DNA of 40,297 nucleotides. It comes from Bacillota bacterium. GTDB lineage: Bacteria; Bacillota; Clostridia; Lachnospirales; Lachnospiraceae. The translations under genes and the position numbers were made by a program. Below are positions 15,983 through 24,091 of the stretch, in pieces; positions within the stretch are counted from its first letter, which is position 1; each line of letters opens with the position of its first letter. The notes under the pieces are model-generated. The model had not been told where the DNA came from, made no database searches, and was given only the letters and a program-made list of their open reading frames with translations. The stretch lies in NCBI GenBank assembly GCA_023423335.1, contig JAFAFU010000040.1, forward strand, positions 1 through 40,297, read 5' to 3'.

Positions 15983-16585
15983 ATGCCAAGAAAGAGACGT
16001 TCTTCTGCTGAAATTGCTCAATTGATAGATAAAGCGACAGAGGATATTGTACGAGAAAAAGGATTTGGAGGACTTTCTATTCAAGAAGTTTGCGATCGAG
16101 CCGAGATAGAACCTCAAGTATTTTATAGACGTTATCCTGAAGGTTTTGCCTTCTATGTGGAGAAGTTTATACGAGATCATGATTTTTGGTTTTCTCATTA
16201 TCAAGAGTACCCAGTTGAAAAACTGAATAGAAGCCCGGAAGATTTGACACAGATATTGCTCTCCTTATGGACACAAATTGCAGAGGATGGGCTATTAGCT
16301 TCCCTGCTTCGCTTGGAACTCCAAGATACACCATTAGAGGCTGCTGTTGAAATAGCAAAGGCAAGGGAACTTCAGACAGAAGGCTTAGTGGAATTCTTTG
16401 CCAAAGCATCTGAATCTCCGAATACGCTAAGGGTACAATTGGCCATTCTTACAGCAGGGATACAATACTTGGCATTACATAAGGATGTATCTACATTTTG
16501 TGGGATAGATTTTACAAGTATCCCAAAAGAAGAGATAGAAGTAGCTCTCATGCAGATTCTGAAACCTATTATGAGATTGAAATAG
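15983..16585 (+). CDS. TetR/AcrR family transcriptional regulator
   Basis: 200 residues starting MPRKRRSSAEIAQLIDKATEDIV. The N-terminal HTH is complete: GFGGLSIQEVCDRAEIEPQVFYRRYP, matching the TetR pattern with FYRRYP in place of LYxHFP. The C-terminal domain (about 60-200) is helical and would bind a ligand. The frame is open upstream into the synthase C-terminus, so the protein may be made alone from the ATG at 15983 or as a fusion. It directly precedes the RiPP precursor region, where a 7-bp-arm palindrome at 16632-16647 is a possible operator. A role in sensing the synthase product or the peptide is inference. Confidence 0.8.
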   Translation: MPRKRRSSAEIAQLIDKATEDIVREKGFGGLSIQEVCDRAEIEPQVFYRRYPEGFAFYVEKFIRDHDFWFSHYQEYPVEKLNRSPEDLTQILLSLWTQIAEDGLLASLLRLELQDTPLEAAVEIAKARELQTEGLVEFFAKASESPNTLRVQLAILTAGIQYLALHKDVSTFCGIDFTSIPKEEIEVALMQILKPIMRLK

Positions 16586-16601
16586 AATATCAAAGTGCAC
16601 A

Positions 16602-16730
16602 ATGATATTAGAGCTGGTACAGCTCGAAAGTAGAGAACGTGTTCTCTAAACTCTGTAAGGGGAAGAATTTACATAAATTCCTCAACAGTATAAGGTTAGT
16701 AATCCCTTTAGTACCTTAAGTATTACTGTA
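16602..16730 (+). promoter_or_regulatory. Structured leader upstream of the RiPP precursor
   Basis: Consecutive inverted repeats fill the 218-nt gap. GAGCTG/CAGCTC is at 16611-16625, AGAGAAC-GT-GTTCTCT at 16632-16647, and GAATTT/AAATTC at 16665-16680. A longer bulged pair, ACAGTATAAGGT with ACCTTA...TACTGT, lies at about 16686-16729. The second could be a TetR operator. No riboswitch class is recognised, and no clear -33/-7 promoter was found between 16586 and 16803. Confidence 0.5.
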
Positions 16731-16803
16731 GACCCAACTATTCAAATGGGGAGTGTAAGCCGAAAAACTCTGAAGAGTAGGCATATTTTAATTTATCGAA
16801 ATT

Positions 16804-16980
16804 ATGGATAAGAAGTTATCTGTGGAAATGCTGAGTATGCAAGATTTCCAATTCAATGAAGAAGAGATGATCGTCCTCTGTGGCGGTAGAAGTACAAATG
16901 AAACATCTTCAGAAATTGAAGACGATGAAGTACACACTTCTCCAACTCAAGGAGGTTTGGGATGCAATTGCGGTTGCTAA
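16804..16980 (+). CDS. RiPP precursor peptide, double-glycine leader, Cys-rich tail
   Basis: A 58-residue peptide starting MDKKLSVEMLSMQDFQFNEE. Residues 1-28 look like the GG-Bacteroidales leader: hydrophobic positions, a conserved-type NEEEM (18-22), then L25-C26-G27-G28, the usual cleavage site for a C39 peptidase. The 30-residue core is rich in Ser/Thr and acidic residues and ends GGLGCNCGC (50-58), with Cys54, Cys56 and Cys58. A second Gly-Gly (50-51) would allow release of a seven-residue peptide LGCNCGC. It is followed by a radical SAM/SPASM maturase and a peptidase-containing ABC exporter, as expected. The start is the only ATG that gives the full leader. The modification and activity are unknown. 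Confidence 0.85.
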   Translation: MDKKLSVEMLSMQDFQFNEEEMIVLCGGRSTNETSSEIEDDEVHTSPTQGGLGCNCGC

Positions 16981-16994
16981 GAACATCCTGACTT

Positions 16995-17050
16995 AACCAA
17001 TGAATGGGATTGGTTGCTTTCTTATTTCGTTATAAGAGGTGACCAATCCC
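16995..17050 (+). promoter_or_regulatory. Alternative hairpins between precursor and maturase genes (attenuator-like)
   Basis: AACCAAT (16995-17001) pairs with ATTGGTT (17009-17015). The overlapping GGGATTGGT (17006-17014) can instead pair perfectly over 9 bp with ACCAATCCC (17042-17050), just before the maturase ATG at 17068. The two are mutually exclusive, and this gap would be a natural place to lower expression of the enzyme relative to its substrate. Confidence 0.5.
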
Positions 17051-17067
17051 TCTAAACTCAGATAATT

Positions 17068-18375
17068 ATGAAATGTAGTGAATATAACTATTATGTCCTT
17101 ACGGATAAAGGCGAATTAATCTACAATACGATAGGAGATAGTTTTGTCTTTTTGCCTTTAGGACAGACAGAAAAATTAAAGAATCTCGAATGGAACTTTT
17201 TTACTGAAGAACAAATATCTTCTTTTCGGAAAGCAAATATTATTGTAGATGATGGTCTTGATGAAAGAGAGTTCCTTATGAAGGAATACGATATATCTCA
17301 CAAATCCCCTGTTTACTACTTAACTCTGCTACCAACATTGGATTGCAATGTTAAATGTTGGTATTGCTTTGAGAGACTAAAAAAAGGATCACGTCTACTC
17401 CCGAGTACAAAAGATGCAATCTTGAAACATGTTGAACATGTAATGAGAGGAGAACGAGGTATTAGGAAATTGGCTGTTGAGCTTTTTGGTGGAGAACCTC
17501 TTTTGTATTATCAAGAAGATTTACATGACCTGTTGAAAGAAATTAAGAAAACTGTGATCAAAGCAGGCAAGTCTTTTAACTTGCTATTAATTACTAATGG
17601 TATTAATCTTACTTCTAAAACAATAAATTTATTGGCTGAGTTTTCTCCTCATATTCAAATATCCATTGATGGAGAGAGAAACACTCATAATAGAGTAAAG
17701 CGAATGCCAGATGCTCCTCAAATCAGTGTCTATGATAAAGTAATGGAGAATGTTGCAGAATTATCTAAGTTACCGAATGTCTACATCAATGTAAGAATTA
17801 ATTATGATGATAACACGCTACCTCTAATCCCGTCGATTATTGATGACCTAAAAGAACTTGATAGAAGTAAAGTTGGGATTCATTTGGAAAGAATTTGGCA
17901 AACTATAAAACCAAGTGAAATGACCTATAATGATGTTCTCAGAAATGTGATGTTACAACTCTTGAACGCTGGATTCTATGTAACGTATATGAATTTCTTT
18001 AGAAAGGGATATTCTTGTAAGGCAAGTAAAATCAATCAAGCTGTGGTGTCTTATGATGGGCATGTGTACAAATGTACTGGGCGAAATTTTACAGACTCTT
18101 TTTCCGATGGTTTTTTGAATGATGATGGTCATATTGTGTGGGAGAAAGAGAAATGGGAAGAACGAACATTGATAAACACCTATGACATAGATATATGCAA
18201 AGAGTGTAAATTACTGCCATTATGTTGGGGACCTTGTTGCCAAAAGCATTTGGAATGCAAAATCAATGGTCTTAAAATCGAAGAAAAATGCCAGCTAAAT
18301 CATCTTGAATTGCCTATTGATGAGTATATTCTTTTTAGGTTTATGAGTCAAATAAATAGAAGTAAAGCATCGTGA
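17068..18375 (+). CDS. Radical SAM/SPASM peptide maturase
   Basis: A 435-residue radical SAM enzyme predicted to modify the precursor encoded just upstream. The cluster motif CNVKCWYC gives Cys93, Cys97 and Cys100 (CxxxCxxC) for the catalytic 4Fe-4S centre, followed by a GGEPLL motif. The C-terminus is Cys-rich in the SPASM manner (CKASK..., YKCTGR, CKECKLLPLCWGPCCQKH, CKINGLKIEEKC), giving ligands for auxiliary clusters. The N-terminal about 80 residues precede the barrel and could contain a peptide-recognition fold, not shown by sequence. Enzymes of this class make thioether, C-C or epimerised peptides; which applies here cannot be read off. Its stop is separated by one base from the next ATG. 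Confidence 0.9.
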   Translation: MKCSEYNYYVLTDKGELIYNTIGDSFVFLPLGQTEKLKNLEWNFFTEEQISSFRKANIIVDDGLDEREFLMKEYDISHKSPVYYLTLLPTLDCNVKCWYCFERLKKGSRLLPSTKDAILKHVEHVMRGERGIRKLAVELFGGEPLLYYQEDLHDLLKEIKKTVIKAGKSFNLLLITNGINLTSKTINLLAEFSPHIQISIDGERNTHNRVKRMPDAPQISVYDKVMENVAELSKLPNVYINVRINYDDNTLPLIPSIIDDLKELDRSKVGIHLERIWQTIKPSEMTYNDVLRNVMLQLLNAGFYVTYMNFFRKGYSCKASKINQAVVSYDGHVYKCTGRNFTDSFSDGFLNDDGHIVWEKEKWEERTLINTYDIDICKECKLLPLCWGPCCQKHLECKINGLKIEEKCQLNHLELPIDEYILFRFMSQINRSKAS

Positions 18376-18376
18376 T

Positions 18377-20659
18377 ATGATAAAAAGAAAATTATTGTTA
18401 TGCATAGCGATTTTCTTTGTGGTAGGAGAAGTGGCTAATGCACAATCTCTGAGAGGAAGGGTTATTGATGACAAGGGGAATCCCATTGAAATAGCCACAA
18501 TTTATTTATCAGCCGATAAAACAGCGACTGGTCTTATTTCTTCTTGCATATCAGATTCTCTTGGGTATTTTATTCTTGATTGGCATAACTATTCGGTTGG
18601 TTACCTTAATGTGTCACACATAGAATACAATTCCTATCAAGAGAAAATAGAACTAAAGCAACAAGCGGAATGCGTTGAAGTCACATTGTTCCCACGAGCA
18701 ATTCAACTCGGAGAAGTTAAGGTGGTTGGAGATAGATCTTCCATAATTAAAACAGAAAACGGAGCTAAAATTTATCGATTAAGCAGCAATGCTTCAAAAA
18801 TGAAAAACATATACTCAAGTCTTCAAGAAATTCCAGATTTGATAGTAAACGTTGCTGATCAAAAAATAGATTTAGTAGGAGGTGGACAACCTCTTATCCT
18901 GATAAATGGTGTTTACACGGGACAGGATTTAATGGCATTATCAAGTGCTGATATAGATAAAATTGAGATTAAAAATACAATACCACAAGAATATCGTCAT
19001 TTAGGATATTCTTGCATAGTTAATATACACACTAAAACAGTTAAAGAAAAGAATTACACAACTAATTTGGGAGTTTACACACATCCCAAAATTATTTTTG
19101 GGATTGCCGATTTCTCAGCTACTTTAGAAACGAATAAATATACCCTTTTTGGAACAGTTAAGGGATTTGGATTCCTTGGCAATAAAAGCAATGTCTCTGA
19201 AAATGCGCAAGGAGAGTTATATAATTTTACACAAAACTCGCAAAGAAATTCTGATTACAAGAATTTGTCTATTGCAACTGGAGGGCACATCAAATGGAAT
19301 AAGGATGCAACATCATCTATAGGTCTAATATATAGCACAAAACCTCAGCAGTATAAATCTGAAAACCATATAGACATTCTTTCGACAGGGAGTCAATTAT
19401 ATAGTTACGATTATTCTCGTTCTTATTCGGATTTCCTCAATGGGTATACAATTAATGTGTACCATAGCCATCTCATAAAACATTTTGGACATTTTAGTCT
19501 CTATGGGAGTTTTTATAATGGTGCTAATGAAAACAATACGACGAATACTCTGTCTGATAATTCTGTCAATGGAATACTTGTTCAAAAACAAGAACTACAT
19601 AGTAGATTGAGGGAGTTCAATGCTGGAGTCAAATATAACAGAAGCCTATGGGGGGGCAATATAGAGATTGGAAATAGTACGCAAGGGAGAAGTAGTTTTA
19701 TTATAAGGGATGAGAAACGAACATCATCCTCTCAATTGAAAAATTATTTTTATACAGAGTATAGTAAACAAATCGGGAAATGGGACATCTTATGTTCTCT
19801 TGGGTGGGACATTTTTGTTTCTCATTTCAACAATGGGTCTTTTACAACTCAAACTTTTTTGCCTATACTCAATATGACTTACAAACAAGGTGGCAACAGC
19901 CTGAGATTCCTTTATCAAAAGGATTACATTATTCCCTCTGTAACTCAATTATCACCAATAAATAGTTCATATCTTTTTACGGGAGGTCTTTGGGGAAATC
20001 CGAATTTAATACCAGAAACCTCTCATACAATAAAGCTTTCATACGAAATTAGTAGGAAACCTTATTACTGGCAAGTGTATCTGAAAAATGACTTGATTCA
20101 AGATAAGATGTTTATGTTTACAAAATCATCGGAGGCTCTAAGTACAACAATAAGTTTTGAGAATGCAAAATCGTTGTTTTGGGTGACAGATTTAGGAACT
20201 ATTCTGCGACTCAAGTATCGGGGTGCAATGTTAAACCTTCAGGGAGGATATAGAATGACAGCTTTTTCGAATAGGAAAGAATACAATCTTTTTGGAGGGA
20301 TGCAACTCAATTATTCATGGAAGAAGCTATACACATCTCTATCTCTATCACTTCCATACATTACAAGAAGTATAGAAACCTATCAGAAATCATCTCCAGA
20401 GTCCCAAATGAATATTACATATTCCATCAATAATATGTTTGATATAAACTTAGGTGTTCGTTATGTGTTCTCAAAGAAGTCATTTGAGAAGACGGAATCT
20501 TTAGATAACTACTCTTATCATTATCTTAATGAGTTTTCAAACAGAGGCAATATTATTTTGTTGGGATTTAGAATCAAATTCTCTTCAAAAAAATCCGGTA
20601 TACGTTTGGACACTAATATCATAAAAGAACAAGAACGGAATAGAATTTTGAGTGATTGA
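18377..20659 (+). CDS. Outer-membrane beta-barrel protein, TonB-receptor-like
   Basis: A 760-residue protein with a signal peptide (MIKRKLLLCIAIFFVVGEVANA). It then has a CarboxypepD_reg-like beta-sandwich (SLRGRVIDDKGNPIEIATIY..., about 24-110), a plug-like region (about 130-220, with ILINGVYTG and IDKIEIKN) and a long beta-barrel rich in alternating aromatic strands. This is the architecture of the outer-membrane beta-barrel family (OMP_b-brl_3 type) of Bacteroidetes. It sits between the maturase and the ABC exporter, so it may provide the outer-membrane exit for the peptide, bind it, or confer self-protection; the choice is inference. AT-rich like the maturase. The exporter's possible GTG start overlaps its stop. 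Confidence 0.85.
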   Translation: MIKRKLLLCIAIFFVVGEVANAQSLRGRVIDDKGNPIEIATIYLSADKTATGLISSCISDSLGYFILDWHNYSVGYLNVSHIEYNSYQEKIELKQQAECVEVTLFPRAIQLGEVKVVGDRSSIIKTENGAKIYRLSSNASKMKNIYSSLQEIPDLIVNVADQKIDLVGGGQPLILINGVYTGQDLMALSSADIDKIEIKNTIPQEYRHLGYSCIVNIHTKTVKEKNYTTNLGVYTHPKIIFGIADFSATLETNKYTLFGTVKGFGFLGNKSNVSENAQGELYNFTQNSQRNSDYKNLSIATGGHIKWNKDATSSIGLIYSTKPQQYKSENHIDILSTGSQLYSYDYSRSYSDFLNGYTINVYHSHLIKHFGHFSLYGSFYNGANENNTTNTLSDNSVNGILVQKQELHSRLREFNAGVKYNRSLWGGNIEIGNSTQGRSSFIIRDEKRTSSSQLKNYFYTEYSKQIGKWDILCSLGWDIFVSHFNNGSFTTQTFLPILNMTYKQGGNSLRFLYQKDYIIPSVTQLSPINSSYLFTGGLWGNPNLIPETSHTIKLSYEISRKPYYWQVYLKNDLIQDKMFMFTKSSEALSTTISFENAKSLFWVTDLGTILRLKYRGAMLNLQGGYRMTAFSNRKEYNLFGGMQLNYSWKKLYTSLSLSLPYITRSIETYQKSSPESQMNITYSINNMFDINLGVRYVFSKKSFEKTESLDNYSYHYLNEFSNRGNIILLGFRIKFSSKKSGIRLDTNIIKEQERNRILSD

Positions 20660-20663
20660 GTAT

Positions 20664-22880
20664 ATGTTCCCATTCTATAGACAATTAGATTCAATGGATT
20701 GCGGTCCGACTTGTTTGGCAATGATAGCAGAACATTTCGGAAGAAAAGTTGATCGTGATCATTTGCGTGAGTTTTGCGTTTTGGGCAAAAATGGAGTATC
20801 TCTACTTGGTATAAGCAAGACTGCTGAATCAATCGGATTCAAGACAGCTGGAGGAAGATTCAGTTTTGATATGCTATCCCAAGAGATTCCTATGCCTTGT
20901 ATTGTCCATTGGAATCAAAATCATTTCGTCGTTGTTTATAAGATAAAGAAGCATAGAAGAAAAGGAACATACTCTGTATATGTAGCAGATCCAGGTAAAG
21001 GTCTTATTATCTATAGTAAAGACGAATTTTGTGACTATTGGGCAAGCACCAAGACGGAAGGTAAGGAAAAAGGTGTTGCCTTGCTTCTTGAACCTACAGA
21101 ATCGTTTTACACCCTTAAATCCATAGAAATCAATCCTTCGCAAAATCGCATTAATTTCCTTTGGAATTATATCAGGAAATATAAGCAACACTTCTCTCAA
21201 CTAATCTTGGGGCTACTTCTTGGTTCTATTCTTCAACTTGTCTTTCCTTTTCTCACTCAGGCTATTGTAGATACGGGGGTCGGTAGTAAAGATATTGGTT
21301 TTATTTGGCTTGTCTTGTTGGCTCAAATGATGCTTTTGTTCAGTCAGACTGTCATAAATTTCATTCGTTCCAAGATTCTCCTGCATATCTCTACACGCAT
21401 CAATATCTCGCTTATTTCGGATTTCTTCATCAAACTGATGAAACTACCGATGAAGTTCTTTGACACTAAGCTTATGGGCGATCTTTTGCAACGCATTGAG
21501 GATCATCGCCGTGTAGAGCAATTCCTTACATCAAGTAGTTTGAGTCTACTATTTTCCTTCTTTACATTTTTGATATTTGGCATTGTCTTAGCAGTCTATA
21601 ACCTGTATATCTTCGGAGTATTCCTTTTGGGAACTGTTCTCTATGCCGGTTGGATAGTTATGTTCCTCAAAAAACGTCGTCAATTGGACTACAAATACTT
21701 CGAGCAAGCCGGACGAAATCGCAATGTGACTTATCAGCTTATAGGTGGTATGCAGGAGATTAAACTGCAAGGCTGCGAGCAACGCAAGCGTTGGGAATGG
21801 GAAGACGTGCAAGCCGATCTTTTTAAGGTTAATCTGCAATCCCTAAGCCTGCAACAGATACAGCAAGCAGGAAGCGTCACCATCAATGAGGTGAAAAATA
21901 TCCTTATCACTGTTTTGGCGGCCACATCTGTTATACAAGGTAATATGACTCTCGGTATGATGCTGGCAGTGCAATACATCATCGGACAACTTAATAGTCC
22001 AGTAGAGCAACTTATTCAATTCATCTATTCATGGCAGGACGTGAGCATTAGCCTTGACCGTATGAACGAAATCCATACAGAAACCAATGAGGAAAATGCG
22101 GAACGAACGAGGAACAACTATACCGAAGAGTCTATAGATGGACATTCGCTTGCCCTAAAAGACCTTTCTTTCAAATATGACATATATAGTCCGAAAGATA
22201 TTCTCTCGAATATCAACCTTCCCATTCCCAATGGCAAAGTAACGGCAATCGTTGGGGCAAGCGGAAGCGGAAAAACTACGCTTATCAAGCTCCTTTTGGG
22301 CTTTTATGAACCATTGAGTGGGAGTATTCAAATAGGTACTACCAATCTGAATGAATACAATCTCGCTTGGTGGCGAAATCAATGCGGAGCTGTGATGCAG
22401 GAGGGGTATCTGTTCTCAGATACCATTGCAAGGAATATCGCTATATCGGATGATGAGCCAGACATTGAACGTATCCGCTATGCAGCTCGTGTGGCAAATA
22501 TAGCAGACTACGTTGAAGCTCTGCCATTAGCCTATAATACAATGATAGGACAAGATGGACAAGGCATCAGTCAAGGACAACGACAACGCATCCTTATTGC
22601 GAGGGTAGTCTATAAGAATCCAATGTTCGTCTTCTTGGATGAAGCCACCAATGCTCTTGATGCCAACAATGAACGAGCCATTACTGAAAATCTGTCTGAT
22701 TTCTATAAAGGGAAAACGGTAGTTGTGGTAGCACACCGTCTTTCCACGGTCCGTAATGCTGACCAAATAGTTGTGTTGGATGAAGGAAAAATTGTAGAGG
22801 TCGGGACACACGAAGAATTGACCTCCAAACGTGGCAAATACTTTGCCTTAGTGAAGAATCAATTGGAATTGGGCAACTGA
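20664..22880 (+). CDS. Peptidase-containing ABC transporter (C39-type, peptide exporter)
   Basis: A 738-residue bacteriocin-type exporter that should remove the double-glycine leader and pump the peptide across the inner membrane. The N-terminal C39 peptidase has Gln7, Cys13 (QLDSMDCGPTC), His87 (NHFVV) and Asp109 (VADPGKG). Several transmembrane helices span about 175-450. The ATPase domain has Walker A GASGSGKT (531-538), the signature ISQGQ near 635 (LSGGQ variant common in this group), Walker B FVFLDEATNALD near 655-665, and a switch His in VVAHRLST. The ATG at 20664 is preferred; an in-frame GTG at 20652 overlaps the upstream stop. Confidence 0.93.
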   Translation: MFPFYRQLDSMDCGPTCLAMIAEHFGRKVDRDHLREFCVLGKNGVSLLGISKTAESIGFKTAGGRFSFDMLSQEIPMPCIVHWNQNHFVVVYKIKKHRRKGTYSVYVADPGKGLIIYSKDEFCDYWASTKTEGKEKGVALLLEPTESFYTLKSIEINPSQNRINFLWNYIRKYKQHFSQLILGLLLGSILQLVFPFLTQAIVDTGVGSKDIGFIWLVLLAQMMLLFSQTVINFIRSKILLHISTRINISLISDFFIKLMKLPMKFFDTKLMGDLLQRIEDHRRVEQFLTSSSLSLLFSFFTFLIFGIVLAVYNLYIFGVFLLGTVLYAGWIVMFLKKRRQLDYKYFEQAGRNRNVTYQLIGGMQEIKLQGCEQRKRWEWEDVQADLFKVNLQSLSLQQIQQAGSVTINEVKNILITVLAATSVIQGNMTLGMMLAVQYIIGQLNSPVEQLIQFIYSWQDVSISLDRMNEIHTETNEENAERTRNNYTEESIDGHSLALKDLSFKYDIYSPKDILSNINLPIPNGKVTAIVGASGSGKTTLIKLLLGFYEPLSGSIQIGTTNLNEYNLAWWRNQCGAVMQEGYLFSDTIARNIAISDDEPDIERIRYAARVANIADYVEALPLAYNTMIGQDGQGISQGQRQRILIARVVYKNPMFVFLDEATNALDANNERAITENLSDFYKGKTVVVVAHRLSTVRNADQIVVLDEGKIVEVGTHEELTSKRGKYFALVKNQLELGN

Positions 22881-22881
22881 T

Positions 22882-23379
22882 ATGGAAGAGAAAAAGAAAC
22901 AAGATCGAAGTTTTGAACTTCGGAGCGAGAAAGTCCGCAGTATCGTAGGACAAATTCCATCCTCGTTAGTTCGCTATGGCATTACCGCTATCGGAACAGT
23001 GTTGCTTTGTCTTTTTGTCGTGGCTTACTTCTTGCCCTATAAGCAAGTTTATTCCGGGACGGCAATTATACAAGACATTACCGGCGAAGCGAAGGCGGAT
23101 ACGACAGAAATAAATGTACTCTTGAATTTTGGAGACAAACGTATGACAATTCCTCCGAAAGAAGGAGTATCCATTGATTTTCAATCGGCTATAGGAGTTG
23201 CCCAAGGACGTATCCTTTCTCTTTCTATGGAACGTGATACCCTTGGTAGGCAAGTAGCACACTGTCGAATGCCATTACAATCAGTAAAAAAGATGGAGCA
23301 TAGTGAAGTAGATTTCATATTGACACTTCAATCAGGCAATTTATTAAGTCGTTTTTTCTCTGAATTCACGGGGGAATAA
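22882..23379 (+). CDS. Short membrane-fusion-like protein of the exporter
   Basis: 165 residues beginning 1 nt after the exporter stop. A cytoplasmic charged N-terminus is followed by one transmembrane helix (about 31-50, VRYGITAIGTVLLCLFVVAY) and a periplasmic beta-rich domain with YSGTAIIQDITG, which resembles the membrane-proximal part of HlyD-type adaptors. It lacks the coiled-coil hairpin and lipoyl repeats, so it is far shorter than usual HlyD proteins (300 or more residues). It may be a minimal adaptor between the ABC exporter and the outer-membrane barrel. Call based mainly on position and topology. Confidence 0.55.
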   Translation: MEEKKKQDRSFELRSEKVRSIVGQIPSSLVRYGITAIGTVLLCLFVVAYFLPYKQVYSGTAIIQDITGEAKADTTEINVLLNFGDKRMTIPPKEGVSIDFQSAIGVAQGRILSLSMERDTLGRQVAHCRMPLQSVKKMEHSEVDFILTLQSGNLLSRFFSEFTGE

Positions 23380-23428
23380 CTTCTTATATAACCTTCAACT
23401 CAGGGCAAATCTCAAATACATTAATGAT

Positions 23429-24029
23429 ATGAAAAGACTAACCCAAACACATTCGTTTAGGACTCTTTCATCGAAAGAATCCACAGTGTTTCAGATCCGT
23501 GAGGCAACTGATGAGTTGATTGAAAAGGTAATCGAGCTGAGCGATTCAAACACCGATAACACCTCCTTGTTTCGCACGATGAGTTATACTCGATTTATCG
23601 TTCAAACACTCCAAAAAAAATCACACAGTCATTCCTGAAGCCCAATCTTGTTTCATCGAGTTGTACCAAGTACTTTCCATCGAACTGGAAATCTTGGAGA
23701 AAGGAATGAGAAAGAAAGAGTTCTCCATATCCTCCACCCCAATAACATCTTCACTTTGTTGGACGGGCAAGGTCGTGGATTTAGTCGAACTTCTTTATGC
23801 TCTTGACACTTGTAACTGCATTAATAATGGAGAGATTGGCGTAGAGGATTTGGCAGAGGAGTTGTCTAAGCTTTTTGGAGTGGAAATAAAGAACTGCTTC
23901 AGTGCTTATATTGATATGAAACGTCGTAAGGCTGACAGCCGTACCTACTTTCTTGATGAATTGAAAGAGAAACTGAATAGGCGGATGGTAGAAAGCGACC
24001 TAAAAGGAGGGAAATACAAAAAGAGATAA
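23429..24029 (+). pseudogene. RteC-like regulator, split by a frameshift in an A8 run
   Basis: Two overlapping pieces form one gene. Frame 2 (23429-23638) gives a 69-residue N-terminal part; frame 3 from the A8 tract (23613-23620) to 24029 gives the C-terminal part. Removing one A joins them into 199 residues. The C-terminal part has the RteC pattern: SLCWTGKVVDLVELLYAL, CINNGEIGVEDLAEELSKLF, and a final SRTYFLDELKEKLNRRM. RteC of CTnDOT activates excision genes; here the protein is short and the N-terminus is not clearly RteC. The frameshift could be a mutation, phase variation or an assembly error. It may still be translated from the TTG at 23661 as a 122-residue fragment. Confidence 0.65.
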
Positions 24030-24031
24030 CA

Positions 24032-24075
24032 AACACGGGAAACTTTCTTCCATTGTGAGGAAAGTTTCCCGTGTT
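24032..24075. terminator. Bidirectional terminator, perfect 16-bp stem
   Basis: 24032-24047 and 24060-24075 are perfectly complementary over 16 bp around a 12-nt loop. The hairpin lies between the convergent RteC-like gene and the zinc-finger membrane protein gene. Confidence 0.88.
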
Positions 24076-24091
24076 ATCTATATAGTTTATA

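Noticed and set aside
16602..16649. A 15-codon ORF before the RiPP precursor
   Set aside because: It coincides with two palindromes and has no further support; listed only as part of the leader.
16602..16803. A known riboswitch before the precursor gene
   Set aside because: Several stems are present, but none of the consensus cores I know (TPP, SAM, cobalamin, c-di-GMP) could be matched.
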